Below are positions 1-7,791 of a stretch of 25,919 nucleotides of DNA, one piece after another; position 1 is the stretch's first letter; the number at the start of each line of letters is the position of its first letter. The notes under the pieces were generated by a model. It was not told the DNA's origin. It searched no databases and saw only the letters and a program-made list of their open reading frames with translations. Source of the DNA: Zygnema cylindricum. Lineage: Eukaryota; Streptophyta; Zygnematophyceae; Zygnematales; Zygnemataceae. The position numbers and the translations under genes were made by a program. The stretch is from assembly GCA_037447655.1 (NCBI GenBank), contig JBBHKE010001809.1, positions 100,001 to 125,919 on the forward strand, in the 5' to 3' direction.

Positions 1-195
1 GACCAGAAACCGAAACTGAAACGGAAACCGAAACTGAAACCGAAACCGATACTGATGCTGATAGTCAAACTGAAACTGAAATTGACACCGAAATTGAAAC
101 TGAAACTGAAACTGCAACTGAAGCTGAAACTGATAGTCGAACTGAAACGGATACTAAACCTGGAACTTAAACGGAACCTGAAACTGAAACTTAAA
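1..195. repeat. Hexanucleotide tandem repeat (GAAACT/GAAACC)n
   Basis: The left edge is a degenerate six-base tandem repeat. Read in the frame starting at base 3 it stays open to a TAA at 168-170 and gives alternating Glu/Asp and Thr/Ser/Ala. Many differences between units fall at codon third positions (ACT/ACC/ACG, GAA/GAT/GAC). A second frame, starting at base 1, is open to about 222 and gives Lys-Leu repeats. The first frame could be the end of an exon running in from the left, but a plain microsatellite with chance open frames is equally possible. Confidence 0.75.
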
Positions 196-228
196 TATTC
201 AGTAAATGGTTTTTTTCTGAAATGACAG

Positions 229-348
229 GTGGCGGTATATGCGAATACTCATATCAAAGTGGTGAAGGGCCTCGGAGAAGATAACAGAATTCAAACGGAA
301 GCTTTCGAACTTCGAAATCGACAAGAACGGGTACTTATTGACGGATAA
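229..348 (+). CDS. Possible last exon of a gene extending off the left edge
   Basis: A T-rich stretch (about 208-217) and an AG at 227-228 precede an open frame of 39 codons ending in TAA at 346-348. It starts Val-Ala-Val-Tyr-Ala-Asn-Thr and ends Arg-Val-Leu-Ile-Asp-Gly. Its mixed, charged composition is unlike the low-complexity translations around it, and an AT-rich stretch suitable as a 3' untranslated region follows. I do not recognise the protein. No convincing upstream exon or donor is visible in the 228 bases before it, so the rest would lie outside the window. A chance open frame cannot be excluded. Confidence 0.35.
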   Translation: MAVYANTHIKVVKGLGEDNRIQTEAFELRNRQERVLIDG

Positions 349-785
349 GATAATATTAGTTTTTATTTTTTTTATCTCTCGTTGTAATAATCTAAAGTCT
401 TTATTAATAATGTTTGTAATGACTGGTTTTTGTTATCTGATACTTGATAACAATCAGTAACCTATAATTGAAATATTTATCTGTAATAAACTAAAATCTA
501 TGCTGATAATATTGAAATATTTGAGATAATAATATAATAAATGATGTTGTAATATTGATGTAAGTTTAATTATGAGCTGGACTGTTTAATTAACTAGATG
601 AGGAAAGTACTGTCTTTGAAAAACAAAACCTTAAAAAATTTAAATCAAATTTGTGTTTCTGCGACCATTAGATAACTTCTCCTGTGACTTGGCTCAATGG
701 ACCCGCCTAAGAAAGTTATTAATGTATTTAATTATTTGTTTATTTATTTATTTCTATTTTTTATTGATTTCATTAGTTCCTCTAC
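349..785. other. AT-rich spacer, no gene seen
   Basis: Rich in TAATAA-type words and T runs, with stops in all frames. It could contain the 3' untranslated region of the putative exon to its left. I see no repeat or RNA gene here. Confidence 0.5.
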
Positions 786-1033
786 CTCGGGATAGGAAAA
801 AATTGGTTTCTTTTTTTTTCATTTTTTAGACTCATTAATACGAACGTTCTTTTTTTTTCTCCTTTTAGCCAGGGATAGCAATCTTTGTCTTATCTCTCGG
901 GATAGAATTTTTTTTTCTTATTCTTCTTTTTTTTCTTTTATCCTTTTCTTTTTCTTTTATCCTTTTTTTCTTTTTTTCTTTTTTTCACTTTTTCTTTTTT
1001 TCATTTTTTCTTTTTTTCTTTTTTACTTTTTTG
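786..1033. repeat. Polypyrimidine tract, mostly (T3-9C)n
   Basis: Almost pure T with interspersed C on the + strand, densest at 905-1033. It ends in a run of nine G at 1034, after which the + strand becomes purine-rich. Open frames read through it on the minus strand are low-complexity artefacts. Confidence 0.85.
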
Positions 1034-1109
1034 GGGGGGGGAACAGGTAGAGGAAATTGCGAGTATGCTCGGTCTCGGAATTCCGGCTGCTGTCGAACTT
1101 TTTGAACAA

Positions 1110-2108
1110 ATATCGAGTGAGAGGGAAACAATTCAGTCCTTATCCACGTCGGGAGGGAGGGAGAGAGAGGGAGCAGAGTGAGAGAGAGGAGAGAGTGGAG
1201 AGTGAGGGTGAGGGAGGGAAGAGAGGGGAGAGAGAAGAACTCAGAGCTCAAACCAACCAGTGAGAGGGAAACAACTCATACCTTATCGACGTCGGGAGGG
1301 AGGGAGAGAGAGGGAGGAGAGTGAGAGAGTGGAAGAGAGGAGAGTGAGGGAGGGAAGAGAGGGGAGAGAGAAGAACTCGGAGCTCAAACCAACCAGTGAG
1401 AGGGAAACAACTCAAACTTTATCCACGTCTTGATGGAGGGAGAGAGAGAGAGAGGAGTGAGGGAGTGGAGAGGGAGGAGAGTCAGAGGGAGGAGAGAGGG
1501 GAGAGGGAAGAACTCGGAGCTCAAACCAACCAGTCAGCAACTCAAACTTTATGCACGTCTTGATGGAGGGAGAGAGAGAGAGAGAGAGGAGAGTGAGGGA
1601 GTGGAGAGGGAGGAGAGTCAGAGGGAAGAGAGGGGAGGGAGAAGAACTCGGAACTCAAACAAACCAGTGGGAGGGAAACACCTCAAACCTTATCCACGTC
1701 TGGAGGGAGGGAGAGAGAGAGAGAGAGGAGAGATAGGAGAGAAAGAAGGGAAAGAGAGAGGGAGAGAGAGAGAAACTCGGAGCTGAAACCAACCGATGAG
1801 AGAGAAACACCTCAAACCTTATCAACGTCTGGATGAAGGGGGAGAGAGAGAGAGAGAGAGAGAGGGTGAGAGAGGGAAGAGAGGGGAGAGAGAGAAGAAC
1901 TCGGAGCTGAAGCTAACCGGTGCGAGGGACACACCTTAAACCTTATCCACGTCTGGATGGAGGGAGAGAGAGAGAGAGAGAGAGTGAGAGAGAGAGACAG
2001 AGAGAGAGAGGGTGAGAGAAGGAAGAGCAGGGAGAGAGGACTCGGAGCTGAAGCTAAACGGTGCGAGGTAAACACCTCAAACCTTATCCACCTCTGGATG
2101 GAGGGAGG

Positions 2109-2150
<42 letters not shown>

Positions 2151-2340
2151 ATGAGAGGGAGTGGGTAAGAGAAGGAAGAGAGGGGAGAGGGAGAAGAACT
2201 CGTAGCTGAAGCGAACCGGTGCGAGAGAAACACCTTAAACCTTATCCACGTCTCGAGGGAGGGAGGGAAGAAAGGGCAGAGAGAGAAGAACTCGGTTTTG
2301 AGAGGAGAACGCCTCAAATCTTATTCATATCTTTTGATGT
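1110..2340. repeat. Satellite of ~140-bp units: unique core plus GA-rich tract
   Basis: Each unit has a conserved core of roughly 60 bp (AACTCGGAGCT, then AACCAGTGAGAGGGAAACA, then CTCAAACCTTATCCACGTCT) followed by a variable tract of GAGAGAG and GGGAGAG. The TATCCACGTC core recurs near 1141, 1284, 1420, 1550, 1691, 1820, 1944, 2085 and 2243, with a diverged one at 2322. Spacing is mostly 124-158 bp, with a last step of 79 bp. Variation comes mainly from the length of the purine tract. Open frames through this region on both strands are low-complexity and are not proposed as genes. Confidence 0.9.
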
Positions 2341-3136
2341 TAGCGAATCGAAGAGAGGGAGAGGGAGAGGGGGAGGGGGAGGGGGAGGGGGAGGGGGAGG
2401 GGGAGGGGGAGGGGGGAAGAGGAAGGGGAGGGGGAGGGGGAGGGGGAGTGGGGAGGGGGAGGGGGAGGGGGAGGGGGGAGGGGGAGTGGGAGGGGGAGGG
2501 GGAGGGGGAGGGGGAGGGGGGGAGGGGGAGGGGGAGGGGGGAGGGGGAGGGGGAGGGGGAGGGGGAGGGGGGGGGGGAGAGGGGGAGGGGGAGGGGGAGG
2601 GGGGGGGGGGAGAGGGGGAGGGGGGAGGGGGAAGGGGAGGGGGAGGGAGAGGGGGGAGGGGGAGGGGGAGGGGGAGGGGGAGGGGGAGGGGGAGGGGGGA
2701 GGGGGAGGGGGAGGGGGAAGGGGAGGGGGAGGGGGAGGGGTAGCGAATCGAAGAGAGTGGAGAGGGGGAGGGGGAGGGGGAGGGGGAGGGGGAGGGGGAG
2801 GGGGAGGGGGAGGGGGAGGGGGAGGGGGAGGGGGAGGGGGAGGGGGGGAGGGGGAGGGGGAGGGGGAGGGGGAGGGGGAGGGGGAGGGGGAGGGGGAGGG
2901 GGAGTGGGAGGGGGAGGGGGAGGGGGAGGGGGAGGGGGAGGGGGAGGGGGAGGGAGAGGGAGAGGGGGAGGGGGGGGGGGGGGGAGGGGGAAGGGGAGGG
3001 GGAGGGAGAGGGGGGAGGGGGAGGGGGAGGGGGAGGGAGAGGGGGAGGGGAGAGGGAGAGGGAGAGGGAGAGGGAGAGGGAGAGGGAGAGGGAGAAGGAG
3101 AGGGAGAGGGAGAGGGAGAGGGAGAGGGAGAGCATT
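2341..3136. repeat. G-rich hexanucleotide array (GGGGGA)n, grading to (GGGAGA)n
   Basis: About 800 bases are almost wholly G and A on the + strand. The unit is GGGGGA, with variants GGGGGGA and GGGGA and several long G runs, changing to GGGAGA near the right end. A marker, TAGCGAATCGAAGAGAG, occurs at 2341 and again at 2741. A second shared block, GAAGGGGAGGGGGAGGGAGA, occurs at 2631 and 2990. The array therefore looks like two tandem halves of about 400 bp. A diverged satellite core follows it (TTTATCCACATCT near 3174), so it sits where the purine tract of a satellite unit would be. Confidence 0.9.
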
Positions 3137-3260
3137 TTAAAAACCGACCAGTGAGAGGAAAACCCTTCAGGTTTTATCCACATCTTGTAAAACTGACAAT
3201 GAGTTAAAATTTGGATGAGGGAGAGAGGGAAGATCTCAGAGCTTAAACCGGCTATCTGTT
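3137..3260. repeat. Diverged terminal satellite unit
   Basis: AACCGACCAGTGAGAGGAAA and TTTATCCACATCT match the satellite core to the left. GATGAGGGAGAGAGGGAAGA and a variant of CTCAGAGCTTAAACC follow. The satellite therefore continues past the G-rich array and ends here. Confidence 0.7.
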
Positions 3261-3376
3261 AGTATTGCTACTTGTTGTTTTTATTATTATTATTGTTATC
3301 AGCATTGGTTATCAGTAGTTGCAAGGAAACTTCTGGAGATTATTTTTTTCTTTTAACATTTGCTGAGAAATTCAGA

Positions 3377-3504
3377 AGATTTTAGGAGATTTGGGGAGAT
3401 TTTAGGAAATTTTAGGAAATTTTAGGAATTTTTTAGCGATTTTATGAGATTTTAGGGAGATTTTAGGAGATTATAGGAGATTATAGGAGATTATAGGAGA
3501 TTCT
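3377..3504. repeat. Tandem repeat, unit ~11 bp AGATTTTAGGA
   Basis: Eleven or so imperfect copies of AGATTTTAGGA, with variants GGAAATTTTAG and GGAGATTATA. The last four copies, GGAGATTATA, are nearly identical. No coding potential. Confidence 0.8.
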
Positions 3505-3863
3505 AAGTGACTAGAAAGAGATATTGTCACTTAATTTTGTTTTTGTATCAGAATTTAAAGGGTTTCCTTTCTGAGGTGAGAATAAAATGCGGGCTTCTGA
3601 TGCAATATTTTTAGAGATTTTCTCCATCAAAAAAAAGAAATAGAAATTTCTAATAACTTCGTCAAAGATGGAGAATCTGGAGCATTTTTGACAAAGAATG
3701 AAATGGTTAAGCTTTTAGATTCACATCAGTAGATTTTATATCTTTGTTTAGGGTATAAATTTTTGTTTTATTGAGGAGAGAATGTTTTATTGAGGAGAGA
3801 ATAAAGTCTGGATTTTGAAGAACTATAGGTTGACATTGAAGAAGCATCGGTTTGGAATGAAAT

Positions 3864-4027
3864 ATTTTTTTCCTTTCTTTCTTTTTTTCCTTTTTCCATT
3901 TCTTTCCTTTTTTCTTCTTTTCCTTTTTCCTTTTTTTCCTTTTTTCCTTTTTTCCTTTTTTTCTTTTCTTCCTTTTCTTTCTTTCATTTTGTTCCTTTTT
4001 TCCTTTTTTCCTTTTCTCTTTTCCTTT
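3864..4027. repeat. Polypyrimidine tract (T4-6CC)n
   Basis: Runs of T broken by CC or C. The + strand frame open through it gives only Phe, Leu, Ser and Pro, so I treat it as repeat and not as a gene. The flanks at 3505-3863 show no gene. Confidence 0.85.
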
Positions 4028-4590
4028 AGCTCTTATACTACATATATAAAATTAAATTGAATAAACGGGGTACGCCTTATAATATCATTTTTTGAAGCTA
4101 AAAATAGAGAGGGATAATCTTTTTTTTATGTACACTTTTGATCACTACTGGTTTTGAATAACTTTTTAGGATTTCAAGTTGTTTGTTTAAGGTCTCATTG
4201 GAATGAATTTTTTTATTGAAATTTCATTATTCCTTTTACTTTTTTTTCCTTTTTTATCAGAAAATGGAACATATTTTGTCAAATATCTTTCTTTTTGAAA
4301 AGCTTTAGTAGCCGAGAAGATATATCATATGACTGTCTTTTTACGAATTTCTAGACTTAGTTAAAGAAATTCATGTTTAATCGTTTTAGATTAATTGTGG
4401 ATTAATAGGAATAATAGTGTAGTACAATTTCTACTTTCTTCATTTCTATATTTTCATTTTTTTGGGCATTTATAGTTCACAAACATGAAATAGGATGTGC
4501 ATATCGTCCACTAATTATTTATGTTATTGTCAATAAATTTAAACAAACAAATAGATATTTTCTCCATCCGAAATCCAAAAACCATGACAA
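4028..4590. other. AT-rich spacer, nothing recognised
   Basis: AT-rich DNA with stops in all frames. No repeat family or coding segment seen. Confidence 0.5.
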
Positions 4591-4700
4591 CTACACCGCT
4601 ATTCGTTATTAGTGTTAAAGTTTTTTTCGCCACTTAAAACATCTTTTCTCCGTGCACACGAATCGGATTGTAGAATAACTTACCGTTGAACTGTTGACTC
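4591..4700. mobile_element. Partial copy of palindromic MITE family B
   Basis: Starts CTACACCG and continues with TTATTAGTGTTAAAG, TTCGCCACTTAAAACATC and TTTTCTCCGTGCACAC. These match one arm of the elements at 18011-18232 and 18863-19078. The opposite arm is missing here, so this is a truncated or half element. Confidence 0.65.
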
Positions 4701-4707
4701 GGCAGTG

Positions 4708-5001
4708 TATTTGGCACTCGGTTCAGTTCGGTTTGGTTTGGTTTGGATCTTTCGGTTCGGTTTGACTCCGTTTTGCTCCGAGCCGAACCATAACTTTTTT
4801 AAATCCGGTTTGGAAATTCCGAACAAAACCAAAACCTTGGCTTTGGCCACACTACTTATTTTAAACGGTTAAACCGTTGAAAATCCTAAATAGTATCAAA
4901 ATAAAGTTTAAAAATGCCAAAAAATCTTTAAATGTTAACGTACCTCTCAAATTTAGCTGCTATCTTGTACATCGTTTTTTTATCGGTACGTTTTTTTGGT
5001 A

Positions 5002-5050
<49 letters not shown>

Positions 5051-5215
5051 TTTTGCTAGTGTTGTACTTTTAGGTACCGTACAATCTAAATTCATACCTT
5101 ATTCGGCTTGATCGAACCGAACCAAACGGATTTTGAAATCGTCGGCACCGAACCGAACCGGAAATAGCCAAAATACAAAATTTGAGAACCGAACTCCAAC
5201 GAATTCGGTTTAGTT
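4708..5215. mobile_element. Candidate fold-back element with GGTTCGG / CCGAACC arms
   Basis: The left part (about 4715-4840) is rich in CGGTTCAGTTCGGTTTGG-type words. The right part (about 5105-5215) carries the complementary GATCGAACCGAACCAAACGG and ACCGAACCGAACCGG. The two arms could pair around an AT-rich middle holding a (TA)n run at 5004-5046. Exact ends and target duplications could not be fixed. Such arms resemble short non-autonomous plant DNA elements, but the superfamily is uncertain. Confidence 0.5.
5004..5046. repeat. (TA)n microsatellite
   Basis: About 21 uninterrupted TA dinucleotides. Confidence 0.95.
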
Positions 5216-5239
5216 CAATTCCGTTTCTCTCCTGCACAG

Positions 5240-5889
5240 TTCACCACCACCCTCCGTCGCCTTGGCTTCCCTCATCCTCCTTTACTTGGCTCTTTAGTTT
5301 GCGCCTGTGGCCGTGTCTTGGGGCCCGATGGTGTCCATTTGCTTCGTTGCTCCTATACGGGAGAATTGATCCAGGCGCACGACACTATTCGCGACGCAGT
5401 TGTGACTATCGCTTCAGAGGAGGGCTTTTCTGTGCGTCGGGAGGTTTCTCATAGTATTCCCTTGCGCCGGATCGATGTTGTTTTCATCGATGGTGCCCGT
5501 CACATTTTTAGTGATATTATTTTGGCGATTCGGCTACAATCGTTGGCCAGGCGGCTCGACATGTTGGGGTGGAAGCTCGTGATGCCCCTAAGGCGAAGGA
5601 GCGTGATTATGCCCACCGGGACCCTATGGATGACTTTATTCCGATGGCGGTCGAGATCTTTGGTTGTTTTGGTGTTGCGTTGGACAAGTTTCTCCGTACT
5701 TGTGCTCGACGTACTTTCGAGCGACGAGGACCTGGGAGCCCACCTCCTTCTGTCCTTACTTCTTTTTATCATCAACGTTTATCTGTGGCTTTACAGCGAG
5801 TGCAGGCTTCTATTCTCCTTCGATCGACTATTGCGGTTATGGATCGACGGCGTGTTCCGGAACTCCCTCAATGTGCTCCCCCGAGCTGA
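5240..5889 (+). pseudogene. Decayed C-terminal tail of a LINE-like plant reverse-transcriptase polyprotein
   Basis: The frame from 5240 reads TLRRLGFPHPPLLGSLVCAC, then a G-x-DGVHLLRC motif, AHDTIRDAVV and RRIDVVFIDGARH. Homology then passes to another frame between about 5550 and 5569 and continues with AKERDYAHRDPMDDFIPMAV, EIFGCF and a Q-R-L-S-V-A-L-Q-R segment, ending at a stop at 5887-5889. From memory, the CxC...GxHLLRC cluster, H-D-x-x-R-D and D-I/V-V motifs in this order match the region downstream of the reverse transcriptase in LINE-like proteins of seed-free plants. No polymerase motifs remain in the window. The frame change and missing 5' part make it a dead fragment. The family name is from recall and was not searched. 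Confidence 0.7.
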
Positions 5890-6450
5890 GGGGACTTACG
5901 GGGCTTTTCGTAGATATTTAATTGAGTTGGGGTGGGGTTGTAGTTTTGGTTTAGTGAGGGTGAAGTTCCATCAGACGTTTCTGAAATCGTACAGCCAACT
6001 CTACAGACTGAGTCGATGTTCCATCACGAAGAGTCTGTAAACCAGGTGTTCTAAATTGACTAGCGCCACGCAAGCTACGATCCGGTATTGAATATCTTTC
6101 AGATTTTTAGCACCGACAAACTTAACTTCAAATCTTCACTCGCGTACCATGTACCTGCGTACGAAATCATCATACAACAGAACTTTTATACTTTTTGTAG
6201 ACGCCAGTCTTTACGCTAGCTCATTTTTTAGGGTTTATGTTTTCGAACGTAACGAAAGTCCTTTGAGAGAAATAGTGTGACGAACAAAAGTTTCTGAAAA
6301 TAGCGTGACGAAGGAATGTTACGAAATTACATTTTTATTTTTGTATGTTGGAAAGCACGTGTCATGTGCAAATCTTGTGATTTTTCGTTGGTTGTGCATC
6401 GTGACACGTATCTTAATTGTGCAGCGTGTCACGATTTTTTTTTTCTGTAT
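5890..6450. other. Non-coding stretch with short dyads
   Basis: No gene seen. Two GTGACGAA words lie at 6277-6312, and CGTGACACG and CGTGTCACG form a dyad between about 6400 and 6434. Open frames here are short and overlap on both strands because of the dyads. Confidence 0.4.
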
Positions 6451-6489
6451 CTGCCAACCCACCTTCTCGAGAAGGAGGTGGGTTGGCAG
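6451..6489. repeat. Near-perfect 18-bp inverted repeat (hairpin)
   Basis: CTGCCAACCCACCTTCTC is followed at once by its reverse complement, interrupted only by three extra bases (AGG). The centre is a perfect CCTTCTCGAGAAGG palindrome. It follows a run of ten T. A transposon remnant or a transcribed hairpin are both possible. Confidence 0.85.
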
Positions 6490-6897
6490 TTTCAGAGAAA
6501 AATGAAGCGAACGCCTCGCAGATGAACATCCGACGGTCAGTATTACCTCCCAGACCTTCGGAGAGTATTGGCAAGATTCTCTGTAATGTTGTTTTTCGTA
6601 TAAAAACAAAATAAGCGGTACGGTTTAGTACGGATAGTCGCGGATTTCTGTAAACTACCCCACTTTTTGTCTGATGGAACGTTACCCTGAGTTGCCGTGC
6701 TTTTCATTTTGTGTTTGGGTGTTTTTATTTTACTTGCCATTTTTATGTGTTCACGTTGCTTTCTTTGTTATTGCCCTGCTTGTAGTTTTCAGTTTTAGCC
6801 ATGCCACCCCTTTTGTACCCTTGGACTCAGATGGTTTACCATCGTGCTTTTTAATTTATCCTGTCTTTTATAAACTCCAAACCGGGCCGAATGCTAT
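6490..6897. other. Spacer, nothing recognised
   Basis: T-rich, with short overlapping open frames on both strands and no recognisable protein. Confidence 0.4.
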
Positions 6898-7025
6898 CTG
6901 TACTGCTTTGTACTGTGCAGTGTGTGTGCTTTGTACTGTGTTACACACTTTGTACTGTGTTTTGTGTGTGTACTGTTTACTGTACTTTACTGTACTTTAC
7001 CGTACGAGACCGCATTGAACTGTAC
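6898..7025. repeat. Degenerate minisatellite around TTTGTACTGTG
   Basis: Repeated TGTACTG words (TGTACTGCTTTGTACTGTGC, TTTGTACTGTG and TTTACTGTAC) at 5-20 base spacing. Open frames across it are repeat-derived. Confidence 0.7.
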
Positions 7026-7189
7026 TGGAGAAGTTTCCTGTTTCCTGATATCCTTTTGGCTGTAGCGGGAATAATTTTTTTGACGGTGGCTGTGACTTGT
7101 GCTGTTGTGCAGCTTGTGGCTCCTACAAAAAGTACAGAGTACAAATTTCTTGCTTGATTCGTCCGTATCCGTACTTGTACGCTGGCAGA

Positions 7190-7475
7190 TACACAGCAGT
7201 AATAAGATGTGGCTTTACTGGCTAATAATCGCAGTAATCACATACCGTACATTACACTGTACGAATACTGCTAAATTGTACAGGTATACGTACGGTCACT
7301 TCGATTACTGGCTGAAAAACCAGTAATGTGTGAACTAAATTACCCGATCCAGTGGCCAGTAATCCTCTTATTCGTACAGAGAGTTGTACCATTCTAATCC
7401 TCGTACTTGTAGAGACATGTACGAACAGTATTGATTTCTGCAAAATTACGACTATTGTTATTACTGGCTATCAAC
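7190..7475. mobile_element. Cluster of TTACTGGC-type palindromic MITE copies (family C)
   Basis: Complementary words CAGTAATAAG, TTTACTGGCTAATAATCG, GATTACTGGC, CCAGTAATGTG, GGCCAGTAATCC and TTGTTATTACTGGC are arranged as opposed arms with GTAC-rich centres. They match the cleaner elements at 22891-23030 and 23066-23196. Two degenerate copies seem to lie side by side. They sit about 300-600 bp upstream of the oxidoreductase start codon. Confidence 0.55.
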
Positions 7476-7603
7476 TCCAAGTTGTATCGTACGAACGCAC
7501 GGAAAATTAATTATTTAATTATGTGTCCGTACTTTTCACTCTTTTCAGTCTCTGTTCGCTCTCCCTTTCCTTTCATTGCTGGCACTTGCAAATTCTTTCC
7601 ATT

Positions 7604-7622
7604 TCTCTCTCTCTCTCTCTCT
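7604..7622 (+). promoter_or_regulatory. CT-repeat tract upstream of the oxidoreductase gene
   Basis: A TCTCTCTC run about 175 bases before the ATG, followed by CTGCAG. Pyrimidine patches of this kind are common near plant transcription starts or in 5' leaders. It could equally be the pyrimidine tract and AG of a leader-intron acceptor. I see no clear TATA box to settle it. Confidence 0.35.
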
Positions 7623-7791
7623 GCAGCCATTTCCTTTGAGTTGTATTCACTATTTAGCTACCTGAAAAGTTGATTTTTTGAAAACCTACCGATCACTCCT
7701 TTTTATCTGTCATTTCTTTTTCTCAAGCAGTCAAAAACTCCTTTTATTTGTCATTTTCTCTGTTATTTTTTGACAAAAAAAAGTATAATCT

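Noticed and set aside
985-2317. Open frames on both strands in the satellite and pyrimidine tract
   Set aside because: Low-complexity translations that follow the repeat period. No protein-like segments.
2219-3183. Long open frames of 174-289 codons on both strands through the G-rich array
   Set aside because: They encode only Gly/Arg/Glu or Pro/Ser/Leu runs and exist because a purine-only strand has few stop codons.
3815-4060. 81-codon Phe/Leu-rich frame, superficially like a membrane protein
   Set aside because: It is the translation of a T4-6CC repeat; no start context, homologue or non-repeat sequence supports it.
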